Assembly (NCBI GenBank): GCA_021842465.1
Contig: JAKBZN010000003.1
Span: 66,582-130,581, forward strand
From: Pseudomonadota bacterium
GTDB taxonomy: Bacteria > Pseudomonadota > Gammaproteobacteria > Burkholderiales > Burkholderiaceae_F
Direction: 5' to 3'
Length of the DNA stretch: 64,000 bases
The position numbers and the translations under genes were made by a program. Shown here piece by piece: positions 9,079 to 17,838 of this stretch. Each line of letters opens with the position of its first letter. Position 1 is the stretch's first letter. The notes beneath the pieces were generated by a model. That model ran no database searches. It saw only the letters and a list, made by a program, of their open reading frames with translations, and was not told where the DNA came from.

Positions 9079-10641
9079 ATGCCGTTCGAGCATTCCCGCC
9101 CCAGCCGGTCCCGCCGGCGGCCATTCCCGCGCGTCGCGTCGGGCGCACTCCTGGCGCTCGCGGGGCTGTCGCTCACGTTGGCAGGCTGCATGCTGGGCCC
9201 GGATTTTCAGCGGCCCAAAGCGGTCGTCACCGGCAACTACACGGATGTGACGCTGCCCGAGAAAATCGGCGCAGCGGGGCCGGCCGGCCAGCGGCTGCGG
9301 CGCGGCGACGATCTGGTCGGCGACTGGTGGACGCTCTTCCGATCGCCCCCCCTCGATCGCCTGGTCGCCGAGGCGCTCCGCGACAGCCCCAGCATCGCCG
9401 CGGCGTCGGCGGCGCTCCGCGAAGCGCAAAAGACCTATGCCGCCAACCGCGCAAGCCAGCTCCTTCCCTCGGTCGGCAGCTCGTTTACCGGGCAGCGTTC
9501 CCGCATTTCCGGCATCGAGTACGGATTTCCGTTCGGGGGGGTCGATTACACCCTGTTCAACGCCCAGGTGAACGTGTCCTACAACTTCGACTTGTTCGGC
9601 GCAGTGCGCCGCCAGCTCGAAGCACTGCAGGCGCAAGTGAATTTCCAGGAAGACCAGTTGCGCGCCGCCCGACTGACGCTGGCGGGAAACATCGTGACGA
9701 CGGTGATCCGCACGCTGCAACTGCGCGACCAGATCGCCGCGCAGCGGGCCGTGGCGGCCATGCAAAAGGAAAGCCTCACGATCATCGGGCGGCGCTTCGA
9801 CATCGGCGCGGTCTCGCAGGCGGACGTGTTGGCGCAGCAGACCGCCCTGGCCCAGACGCAGGCCGGGATTGCCGGCCTGGAAAAGCAGCGGGCGCAATTG
9901 TTGCATCTGCTCGCCGTCTATCTGGGGAAATCCCCGTCCGAGGCCGATCTGCGGGAGGTCGATACGGTGCGGCTCACGCTGCCGCGCGACCTCCCGGTGA
10001 GCGTTGGCAGCGAGCTCGTGCGCCAGCGTCCGGACATCCTCGCGTCGGAGGCGCTGCTGCATGCGGCGAGCGCACAGATCGGGGTTGCGACCGCGAACAT
10101 CTATCCGCAGTTGTCCCTGGGCGCGAATCTCGGCAGCGTGGCAGACACGGCGGGAACCATGTTCGGCCCGAACTCCGCAATCTGGGGGCTCAACGCCGGT
10201 CTGGCGCAGCCCTTGTTCCACGGCGGCGCGCTGGATGCCCGCGATGCCGCCGTCGCCGCATTCGATCAGGCTGCTGCCGTCTACCGCCAGACAGTTCTTG
10301 CCGCCTTTGCCAATGTATCCGACGCCTTGCGCGCGCTGCAATTCGACGCCGATGCTGCGCAGGCGCAATCCCGGGCGTACGAGCAGGCGCGTGCGTCGCA
10401 GCGACTGGTCGCGGCGCAATACCGGGATGGCGGCGCGAGCTACCTCAATCTCCTGACCGCGCAACAGCAGGTTCGGCAAACGTCCGTCGCCCTGGCGCAG
10501 GCCCGGGCCGACCGACTGGCGGATACCGCGGCCCTGTTTCAGGCAGTGGGCGGCGGCTGGTGGAATGACGGCCGGACGCGCGCAACGCCGTCGACGGCGA
10601 ATGGGGCCCACGCGCCGGCCCAAAAGGATCTGACTCGATGA
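9079..10641 (+). CDS. RND efflux outer-membrane lipoprotein, NodT/OprM type
   Basis: A 520-residue outer-membrane factor with a lipoprotein signal (SLTLAGC), then two OEP domains (YNFDLFGAVRRQLEALQAQV; the second half ends near a conserved GGASYLNLLTAQQQ). It opens a three-gene RND operon and overlaps the adaptor gene by 4 nt. It is not a close copy of the lipoprotein at 2354, so the two exporters each have their own duct. Substrate unknown. Confidence 0.9.
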   Translation: MPFEHSRPSRSRRRPFPRVASGALLALAGLSLTLAGCMLGPDFQRPKAVVTGNYTDVTLPEKIGAAGPAGQRLRRGDDLVGDWWTLFRSPPLDRLVAEALRDSPSIAAASAALREAQKTYAANRASQLLPSVGSSFTGQRSRISGIEYGFPFGGVDYTLFNAQVNVSYNFDLFGAVRRQLEALQAQVNFQEDQLRAARLTLAGNIVTTVIRTLQLRDQIAAQRAVAAMQKESLTIIGRRFDIGAVSQADVLAQQTALAQTQAGIAGLEKQRAQLLHLLAVYLGKSPSEADLREVDTVRLTLPRDLPVSVGSELVRQRPDILASEALLHAASAQIGVATANIYPQLSLGANLGSVADTAGTMFGPNSAIWGLNAGLAQPLFHGGALDARDAAVAAFDQAAAVYRQTVLAAFANVSDALRALQFDADAAQAQSRAYEQARASQRLVAAQYRDGGASYLNLLTAQQQVRQTSVALAQARADRLADTAALFQAVGGGWWNDGRTRATPSTANGAHAPAQKDLTR

Positions 10642-11828
10642 GCGACCGAAACGACTCTCCCGCCATGTCAGCGGAATCCGGCATGCCGGCAACGGCCCCC
10701 CGTCGTCAACCCAGCCTCCTGCGCCGCACGCTGTTCATGATGGTGGGCGCGCTGCTGTTGATCGGGGTCATCGCCCTCGTCAAGGTGATGCTCGTGCGGA
10801 AGATGATGGCCTCCTTCCATCCCCCTGCACCCCCGGTCGTCACGACGATGACGGTGCACCAGGCGACATGGCGAGACCGGATCCATACCATCGGCAGTGT
10901 ACGCGCGTGGCGCGGCGCGGACCTCGGCCCGGAACTCGCCGGCGTGGTTCGACGTGTCCGCTTCCGCTCGGGGCAGGACGTCACCGCCGGAGGGGCACTG
11001 CTCGAACTTGACGTCGACGACGAACGCGCGCAACTGCGATCGCTCGAGGCGGCGGCGGCGCTGGCGCAAACCACCCTGCGGCGCGATCGCGCGCAATGGG
11101 CCGCGCGCGCGGTAAGCCGGGCGGTGATCGATGCGGACGAGGCCGACCTCCGGAGCAAGCGGGCGCTGGTCGATCAGCAGCGCGCGCTGATCGAAAAGAA
11201 GATCATCCGTGCGCCGTTCTCCGGCCGCCTCGGGATCACGACCGTCAACCCGGGGCAGTACCTCAACCCTGGCGACAAGGTCGTCAGCCTGGAAGCGATC
11301 GACCGGGTATTCGTCGATTTCACCGTCCCCCAGCGCGATGTCGGGCGAATGTCGAAGGGAGCCGAAGTGCAGATTGCGGTCGATGCATGGCCCTCGCGCA
11401 CATTCCACGGCCGGATTACCGCCCTCGGCTCCATTCTGGATTCCGCGACGCGCAACCTGCAGGTCGAGGCGACGGTGGCCAATCGCGACCATGCGCTTGC
11501 GCCGGGCATGTTCGCCACGGTGCGCCTGGGAGTCGGAACGCCATATCGCGTCATCGTGGCCCCGCAGACGGCCGTCTCGTTCAACCCTTATGGCGCGACG
11601 GTGTTTCTCGCCGAACCGGGGAAGAATCCCCGGACGTTCCGCGCGCGCCGGGTGTTCGTGACCACCGGCGCGACCCGTGGCGATCAGGTCGCCATCCTGC
11701 AGGGGCTCCACGATGGCGATGTGGTCGTAACGAGCGGCCAGATCAAGCTCAAGAACGGATCGCCCATGCAGGTGGATAACACGGTCCAGCCTTTGAACGA
11801 CGCGAACCCGACGCCCCAAGAGCGATGA
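10638..11828 (+). CDS. RND efflux periplasmic adaptor subunit
   Basis: A 396-residue membrane fusion protein with an N-terminal hydrophobic anchor (FMMVGALLLIGVIALVKVML), the lipoyl half GVVRRVRFRSGQDVTAGGAL, a short helical hairpin (about 115-165), the second half IIRAPFSGRLGITTVNPGQYL, then beta-barrel and membrane-proximal domains. The hairpin is shorter than in the HlyD-like adaptor at 3805, as expected for the RND branch. It overlaps both neighbours by 4 nt. Confidence 0.92.
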   Translation: MSDRNDSPAMSAESGMPATAPRRQPSLLRRTLFMMVGALLLIGVIALVKVMLVRKMMASFHPPAPPVVTTMTVHQATWRDRIHTIGSVRAWRGADLGPELAGVVRRVRFRSGQDVTAGGALLELDVDDERAQLRSLEAAAALAQTTLRRDRAQWAARAVSRAVIDADEADLRSKRALVDQQRALIEKKIIRAPFSGRLGITTVNPGQYLNPGDKVVSLEAIDRVFVDFTVPQRDVGRMSKGAEVQIAVDAWPSRTFHGRITALGSILDSATRNLQVEATVANRDHALAPGMFATVRLGVGTPYRVIVAPQTAVSFNPYGATVFLAEPGKNPRTFRARRVFVTTGATRGDQVAILQGLHDGDVVVTSGQIKLKNGSPMQVDNTVQPLNDANPTPQER

Positions 11829-14800
11829 AGTTCACCGATCTTTTCATTCGCCGCCCGGTGCTGGCGGCCGTCGTCAGCCTGCTGATCCTCGTGCTGGGCC
11901 TGCGCGCATTGGCCAGCCTGCCTGTCCGCCAGTACCCATATACGCAGAACGCGGTCGTCACGATCACCACCAATTACTACGGCGCGGATGCGGAGACCGT
12001 TGCCGGATTCATCACGCAGCCGATGGAGGCCGCGATCGCCCAGGCGCAAGGGATCGACTACATGTCGTCCAACAGCATGACCGGGCAGTCGGTGATCGTC
12101 GCGACCCTGCGGTTGAACTACGACGCGAATCGCGCGCTGACCGAAATCAACACCCAGATCGCGTCGGTGCGCAACCAGCTTCCCCCGGCTGCGCAGCAAC
12201 CCGTCCTCACGGTCGACGTCGGCCAGACCACCGACGCCATGTATATGGGGTTCTACAGTGACGTACTGGCCCGCAATGCGGTGACCGACTATTTGTTGCG
12301 GGTGGTGCAACCGAAGCTGGATGCGGTCCCCGGGGTCCAGACCGCCGAAATTCTCGGCGCCCGCCAGTTCGCCTTGCGCGCCTGGCTGGATGCCAACCGC
12401 CTCGCCGCCCACGGGCTGACGGCATCGGACGTCGTCAATGCGCTGGCGGCGAACAACTACCTTGCGACCCTCGGGGCGAGCAAGGGACAAATGGTCACGG
12501 TGGACCTGCGCGCCGGAACGGATCTGCACAGCCTCGCGGAGTTCCGGCGGCTGGTGATCAAGCAGGCCAATGGCGCCCTGGTGCGCCTGGGCGACGTGGC
12601 GACCGTATCGCTGGGCGCCGAAGACTACAACAGCAACGTCGCGTTCAGCGGCCGCGATGCCGTATTCATCGGCATCAAGGTTGCGCCCCAAGCGAATCTG
12701 CTCGACGTCGCGCGCGACGTGCGAAAGGCGTTCGGGCCGATCGCGGAGCAGTTCCCCACCGGGCTCACCGGCAAGATCGTATACGACACCACCGAGTTCG
12801 TGAACACCTCGATCCACGAGGTCGTCAAGACCCTGATCGAGGCGCTGCTGATCGTCACCGCGGTCATCTTCGTGTTTCTTGCCAGCGTTCGCGCGGTCGT
12901 AATTCCGGTGGTGGCGATCCCGCTCTCGCTCATCGGCACGTTCTTCGCGATGCTGCTGTTCGGATACACGGTGAATCTGCTCACGTTGCTCGCGCTGGTG
13001 CTGGCGATCGGACTGGTGGTCGATGATGCGATCATCGTCGTCGAGAACGTTCACCGTCATATCCACGACGAGAACCGGTCCGCGCTCGATGCGTCCCTGA
13101 TCGCCGCGCGCGAACTGGGCGGCCCGATCCTGGCGATGACCGTGGTGCTGATCGCGGCGTACGTGCCGATCGGATTTCGCGGCGGATTGACCGGGGCGTT
13201 ATTTACCGAATTCGCGTTCACGCTGGCCGGCGCGGTCACGGTTTCGGGAGTCATCGCGCTCACGCTGTCGCCGATGATGTGCTCGCGGCTGTTTGCCCGG
13301 AATGCCGACGACTCGCGCTTCGCGCGCTTCGTCGACCGGCAATTCCGGCACCTGCATGGCGCCTACACGCGCACCCTCGACAGCCTGCTGCGGACCTGGC
13401 CGGCGATCCTGGCGGGCAGCGTCCTGCTGTTGGGCGCCGTGGTGCTGCTGTTCGAGACCGCCAAGACCGAGCTTGCCCCGCAAGAGGATCAGGGGGTCGT
13501 GCTGTATCAGCTGATCGGCCCCCCCGACGCGACGGCGCAGCAGATGCAGACCTATGCCCATCAGGTCTTTGCGGTCGCGCACCGGCTCCCCGAGTACCGG
13601 CAGATGTTCCAGATCACCGGAACCCCGAGCCTGAACCAGGGGATCGGCGGCGTGCTCCTCACGCCCTGGGATCAGCGCACGCACGGCGCGGCGGCGATCC
13701 AGATGCAGTTGCAGGAGGAATGGAACCGCATTGCCGGCGGTCGGGTCGCGGCGTTCCAGTTCCCGCCCCTGCCCGGCGCCCGCGGCCTGCCGGTGCAGTT
13801 CGTCATCACCACCACCGAGCCGTTCCAGAGACTCAATGAGGTTGCGCAGAAGGTGCTTGACAAGGCCCGCGCCAGCCACAAGTTCTACTTCATCGACGCG
13901 GACCTCAAAATCGACAAGCCGCAGAAGACCCTCGCCGTCGACCGCGACATGCTGGGTTCGATGGGCATGACCGAAGCGGATTTCGGAGCGGCGCTCGGCG
14001 GCGCGCTGGGCGGCAATTACGTCAACTATTTTTCGATTGCCGGGCGTTCGTACCGGGTCATCCCCCAGGTATTGCAGGTCGACCGCCTCAATCCGGAGCA
14101 GGTGCTCGACTATCAGTTGCGCGCGCCCAATGGAACCACGTTCCCGGTGTCCACGGTGGCGCACTGGAAGACCGAAGTCGTGCCGGAAACGATTTCGCAT
14201 TTCCAGCAGTTGAACTCCGCGACGATCGCCGGCGTGAATGCCGCTCCGATGGTCTCGGAGAGTGAAGCCCTGCAATTCCTGCGCGACACGGTCGCGGAAG
14301 TTGCCGGCCCCGAATACACGGTCGACTACGCCGGGCCTTCGCGGCAGTTCGTACAAGAGTCGGGTGGATTCGCGATCACGCTCGCCTTCTCCATCGTGAT
14401 CGTGTTCCTGGCGCTGGCGGCGCTGTTCGAGAGTTTCCGAGATCCGGTCGTGATCCTGGTCTCCGTGCCGATGGCGCTCTTCGGCGCGCTCATTTTCGTG
14501 AATCTGGGATCCTCGCTCAACATCTATTCCGAGGTCGGCCTGGTGACGCTCATGGGCCTGATCAGCAAGCATGGGATCCTGATCGTGCAGTTCGCCAACG
14601 AACTGCAGCGCGCGGGCCGATCGAAGTTCGATGCGATCGTCGAGGCCGCGGGCGTGCGTCTTCGGCCCATCCTCATGACCACGGCGGCGATGGTGCTTGG
14701 CGTGTTCCCGTTGGTGATCGCCTCGGGTGCCGGAGCGGCCGGGCGGCAGGCGATGGGATGGGTGGTGTTCGCGGGATTGTCGATCGGGACGATCTTCACG

Positions 14801-14857
14801 CTGTTCGTGGTGCCGGCGATGTACATGTTCCTCGGTACGGAACATGCGCGCCGGTGA
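11825..14857 (+). CDS. RND multidrug efflux pump, HAE1 family inner-membrane transporter
   Basis: A 1010-residue proton-driven exporter of normal family length (about 1010-1050). Visible features are the N-terminal MKFTDLFIRRPVLAAVVSLL, the HAE1 porter segments (QPMEAAIAQAQGIDYMSSNS), TM4 with the proton-relay pair in GLVVDDAIIVVENVHRHI, and the C-terminal repeat with TLMGLISKHGILIVQFANEL. It forms a tripartite complex with the two preceding genes. No regulator is next to the operon. Sequence relatives include MexF/MdtB-type and other HAE1 pumps; the drug range cannot be predicted. Confidence 0.93.
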   Translation: MKFTDLFIRRPVLAAVVSLLILVLGLRALASLPVRQYPYTQNAVVTITTNYYGADAETVAGFITQPMEAAIAQAQGIDYMSSNSMTGQSVIVATLRLNYDANRALTEINTQIASVRNQLPPAAQQPVLTVDVGQTTDAMYMGFYSDVLARNAVTDYLLRVVQPKLDAVPGVQTAEILGARQFALRAWLDANRLAAHGLTASDVVNALAANNYLATLGASKGQMVTVDLRAGTDLHSLAEFRRLVIKQANGALVRLGDVATVSLGAEDYNSNVAFSGRDAVFIGIKVAPQANLLDVARDVRKAFGPIAEQFPTGLTGKIVYDTTEFVNTSIHEVVKTLIEALLIVTAVIFVFLASVRAVVIPVVAIPLSLIGTFFAMLLFGYTVNLLTLLALVLAIGLVVDDAIIVVENVHRHIHDENRSALDASLIAARELGGPILAMTVVLIAAYVPIGFRGGLTGALFTEFAFTLAGAVTVSGVIALTLSPMMCSRLFARNADDSRFARFVDRQFRHLHGAYTRTLDSLLRTWPAILAGSVLLLGAVVLLFETAKTELAPQEDQGVVLYQLIGPPDATAQQMQTYAHQVFAVAHRLPEYRQMFQITGTPSLNQGIGGVLLTPWDQRTHGAAAIQMQLQEEWNRIAGGRVAAFQFPPLPGARGLPVQFVITTTEPFQRLNEVAQKVLDKARASHKFYFIDADLKIDKPQKTLAVDRDMLGSMGMTEADFGAALGGALGGNYVNYFSIAGRSYRVIPQVLQVDRLNPEQVLDYQLRAPNGTTFPVSTVAHWKTEVVPETISHFQQLNSATIAGVNAAPMVSESEALQFLRDTVAEVAGPEYTVDYAGPSRQFVQESGGFAITLAFSIVIVFLALAALFESFRDPVVILVSVPMALFGALIFVNLGSSLNIYSEVGLVTLMGLISKHGILIVQFANELQRAGRSKFDAIVEAAGVRLRPILMTTAAMVLGVFPLVIASGAGAAGRQAMGWVVFAGLSIGTIFTLFVVPAMYMFLGTEHARR

Positions 14858-14887
14858 TCGACGTCAGCGGGAATGGCTTCGGGCCGG

Positions 14888-16030
14888 CTATGGATCGCCT
14901 CCGTTCGATGCACCCGGCTCGATGATGTGGGGAACAAATCGACTTTGATCGGTCGTAATGGGACTTGCATCTTCGCGTATGCAAATTCCGGCGGCATGCC
15001 CGCCCACCAGCCAGGAACCGATCACGGCGTAGTGGCCGTCGAAACAGGCCAATGGGTGCAATGCTTGCTCGATGCAGGCCTGCGTTCCGTATGGGCCCTC
15101 CTGCTTCGCCAGGACCGTTCCGCCGCGCACAAGCTCGACATTGGCGCCCTCTCGCGAGTAGAGGGGCTTACGGGCATACGCGTCCAATCGGCCCGGCTGG
15201 AAGTAGGCCGGCAGCAGCAGTTCGTGGCCGGGAAAGAGTTCCCAAAGGACCGGGAGCAGCCCCTTGCATGAAAGAATGGCCTTCCATGGCGGTTCGATGA
15301 ACATGGTGCCGTTGCCAAGAACATGCCGCCCGAAGTCCTCGCGAAAGATCCACTCCCAGGGGTAGAGCTTGAACATCGTCTCGATCGGGTTGCGGTCCTC
15401 GTCGACGAACCGGGATCGTGCGGAATCCCATCCGATATCCTCGATCGCGATCCAGCGCACCTCCCGACCGGCTTGTTCTGCCGTGTCCATGAGGTAGGCT
15501 ACTGACACCCAGTCCTCTTCATTTTCCCGGAGGCTCGCGAAATGGACAGCGCCGCTACCGCCCAGCGCGCGCCAGCGTCCGACAAGCTTTTCGTGCAGAG
15601 AGTTGAACTGATCGGCATCGGGGAACACGTCGGCGAGCCAGTACCACTGGCAAACCGCAGATTCGAGAACCGAAGTCGGCGTATCGGCGTTGTATTCCAG
15701 AAGCTTCGGGGGGGATGAGCCGTCGTACGCGAGGTCCAGTCTTCCATAGAGCGAGAAGTCTTCTTCCGCGAACGACTCGACGATCTTTTCCCAAAACCGT
15801 CTGGGGATACCCAGACGAGCGAAGTCCATCCGATGCACCACGTGACGCACTGCTTGCAGACACATCGCGTGCAGTGTTTCCGTGGCCGATTCGAGGACAT
15901 CGATCTGGTCGCTCGTGAACTGATAGAAGGCTTTTTCGTTCCAGTAGTCGTCGACCCCATGAAAAGACAGCCCTTGGGACTCGAGGCTCCGGGCGGCATC
16001 CGTGCGTGGTGCGCAGCGGATTCGCAGCAT
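14888..16030 (-). CDS. ygiC: Glutathionylspermidine-synthase-like ATP-grasp protein (YgiC family)
   Basis: A 380-residue protein with the C-terminal synthetase fold of glutathionylspermidine synthase (pre-ATP-grasp and ATP-grasp) but without the N-terminal amidase domain, so it resembles E. coli YgiC/YjfC. Motifs include LDLAYDGSSPPKLLEYNADT, PWKAILSCKGLLPVLWELFP, YARKPLYSREGANVELV and IGSWLVGGHAAGICIRED. The start at 16030 overlaps the upstream lipoprotein stop as TGATG, so the two are translationally coupled. The actual ligation substrate is not known for this subfamily. It converges on the RND operon with a 30-bp gap. Confidence 0.85.
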   Translation of the reverse strand: MLRIRCAPRTDAARSLESQGLSFHGVDDYWNEKAFYQFTSDQIDVLESATETLHAMCLQAVRHVVHRMDFARLGIPRRFWEKIVESFAEEDFSLYGRLDLAYDGSSPPKLLEYNADTPTSVLESAVCQWYWLADVFPDADQFNSLHEKLVGRWRALGGSGAVHFASLRENEEDWVSVAYLMDTAEQAGREVRWIAIEDIGWDSARSRFVDEDRNPIETMFKLYPWEWIFREDFGRHVLGNGTMFIEPPWKAILSCKGLLPVLWELFPGHELLLPAYFQPGRLDAYARKPLYSREGANVELVRGGTVLAKQEGPYGTQACIEQALHPLACFDGHYAVIGSWLVGGHAAGICIREDASPITTDQSRFVPHIIEPGASNGGDP

Positions 16031-16434
16031 CAGCCGTGGGCGCCCGCAAATAGATGGCCGAGCCACCCGAAACCGCCGCGGCTTATCGAACTGACGCGCA
16101 AACTCGGGGCCACCGTCGAACCGTTCGGACCGATCCGGGCGCCCACGGCCGCGCGCGTGCTTCCATCCGGTTCCACGACGACCGGCGCCGCCAGGCGCCG
16201 ACTCCAGTGATACCGGGGGCCGTACCACCCCGAGGAACCGCCTCCGGAACCGCCGGAAGAGCCGGTATGGTTGGGTTGACAGAGGTTCGGGTCGTTCCAG
16301 TCCCGTATGCAGTCCTCCCGGGATGCGTATCGCTGCCGCTGTAGCGGCGCCGAGTCATCGGAACAGCCCTGGACCGCGGCCAGGGTGCCAAGCAACAACA
16401 AGGTTACGGAGCGGGATCGTCGGATGGTCGCCAT
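16030..16434 (-). CDS. YgiB/DUF1190-like lipoprotein
   Basis: A 134-residue exported protein: signal peptide with SVTLLLLGTLAAVQGC (lipobox at residue 24), then a region with CIRDWNDPNLC, a Gly/Ser-rich linker, and WYGPRYHW. The ATG at 16434 precedes YgiC-like by a coupled TGATG. In E. coli, ygiB (DUF1190) sits directly upstream of ygiC; the same order and the leader resembling MKRSRTVTLLLMG support this reading. DUF1190 proteins have no assigned biochemical role. Similarity outside the leader and the two-Cys motif is weak. Confidence 0.7.
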   Translation of the reverse strand: MATIRRSRSVTLLLLGTLAAVQGCSDDSAPLQRQRYASREDCIRDWNDPNLCQPNHTGSSGGSGGGSSGWYGPRYHWSRRLAAPVVVEPDGSTRAAVGARIGPNGSTVAPSLRVSSISRGGFGWLGHLFAGAHG

Positions 16435-16732
16435 TGGGCGAATCGTTGTTGATCGGGTCGGGACGCTCGCATGCTCGCGCGCACCGCGATCGTACGACAG
16501 AATGTCGGGGCGCAGTCAGGAATTGAACAGATAATTGGGGTCCCGGTTGGAACCCGCATGAATCCTAGGAGCGAATCTGGCGCGAAGCGAACGACACATC
16601 CGTTTCGGGGATTGCGATGAGATCGTCGTCCATGTGGGAGTTGAGCCCGACGATTCTGCGCGATTCGCAAGGCGGGGAACTCGCCGGAAATCCCGCGGAA
16701 ATCCGTCTCAATTTCGCGCTTCCGCGGTTCGA
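16435..16732. other. Intergenic region upstream of the ygiB-like gene
   Basis: About 300 bp between two minus-strand genes. It should hold the ygiB-ygiC promoter, with an AT-richer patch near 16525-16565. No gene or clear hairpin seen. Confidence 0.4.
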
Positions 16733-17500
16733 TCACAGCGATCCGCGAAACAGGGCGATGGTGAGGGCGATGCCGATCGCGATCACCAGCACGCGCAGTG
16801 CGCGCTCCGGGACGCGGCGGAGCAGGTGCGCGCCGAGCCAACTTCCGGAGAGTGCGCCGACGCAGGCCACCGCCATCGCGAGCCAGTGCACTTCGGCGGA
16901 AACGAGGAACACCACCACGGCGGTCGCGTTCATGACCCCGGCCAGCACGTTCTTGGTGGCGGCGGCGGCACGCACGGGGACCCGGCTCAGTGCCAGGCTT
17001 GCCAACATCAGAAAACCGATTCCGCCACCGAAATAGCCGCCGTAGACGGCGATCACGAACTGGATCGCCTTCACCCATCGCGGACCAAGCCGATGCGGCC
17101 CGGCGTCCACATGGGGCGGCTTGCGACGAAACGAACCCCATGCAAACGCCGCGGTGGCAAACAGAACCAGCCACGGCACCATCTTGCCGAACAGGCTCGA
17201 CGGCGTCCAAAGCAGCAGGATCGCACCGATGCCACCACCGACAAGGCTGATCCCGGTCAGCGTGCGCAAGGAGACCTGGTCCGTTCCCGAGGCGTCCCGC
17301 CGCCCCAGCCAGCCGCCGACCAGTTGCCCCGGGAACAGCGCCACCGTCGAGGTGATGTTTGCGGCGCGCGCGTCCATGCCCGTCCACATCAATGCCGGCA
17401 AGGTGATGAACGATCCGCCTCCCGCCAACTGGTTCTGCACCCCGGCCCAGACGGCGCCAGCAAACAACAGGAGAAAACGATCGGGGGAGGCAACGTGCAT
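16733..17500 (-). CDS. TauE/SafE-family sulfite/organosulfonate exporter-like membrane protein
   Basis: A 255-residue integral membrane protein with about eight predicted helices. The family signature is clear: AGGGSFITLPALMWTGMDARAAN in the first half and VIAVYGGYFGGGIGFLML in the second repeat. TauE/SafE proteins move sulfite, sulfonates or other anions across the inner membrane. A sulfur-oxidising lifestyle would fit, but nothing next to the gene proves a sulfur substrate. The start at 17500 was chosen; an ATG at 17521 is also in frame. Single gene, minus strand. Confidence 0.85.
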   Translation of the reverse strand: MHVASPDRFLLLFAGAVWAGVQNQLAGGGSFITLPALMWTGMDARAANITSTVALFPGQLVGGWLGRRDASGTDQVSLRTLTGISLVGGGIGAILLLWTPSSLFGKMVPWLVLFATAAFAWGSFRRKPPHVDAGPHRLGPRWVKAIQFVIAVYGGYFGGGIGFLMLASLALSRVPVRAAAATKNVLAGVMNATAVVVFLVSAEVHWLAMAVACVGALSGSWLGAHLLRRVPERALRVLVIAIGIALTIALFRGSL

Positions 17501-17838
17501 GATGCGGGAGGTCAAGAACATTCGCGGTGCCGCGCCGGTTCGCGCAAAGCCGCATGGTGGGGCGGCCGCGATTGTAGGGCCACTCCGCCCTGACATGGAC
17601 GTGCGGGCCATGGGGGATTGAACGGGGGCGATGCGGACGGCGAGACACTCGGCTCCAGGCGACGGGCCAATCGCCCTCTCGCCAATCCCTGCAGAAGCGG
17701 GGACGTGTCGTGGCGACATGGAGCGCAAGTGCCTCGACCGTGCGGGAAGCATAGTCCGGGATGCGCCCGGAGCGCGTTGACCGATCGCAACGCCGATGTC
17801 CGCGAATCCCCCATCGCCGGGATCGCACCGACGCCGCG
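17501..17838. other. Intergenic region, no gene seen
   Basis: About 340 bp between the TauE/SafE and GGDEF genes, both minus strand. No ORF here resembles a known family, and no repeat copy is present. Confidence 0.4.
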
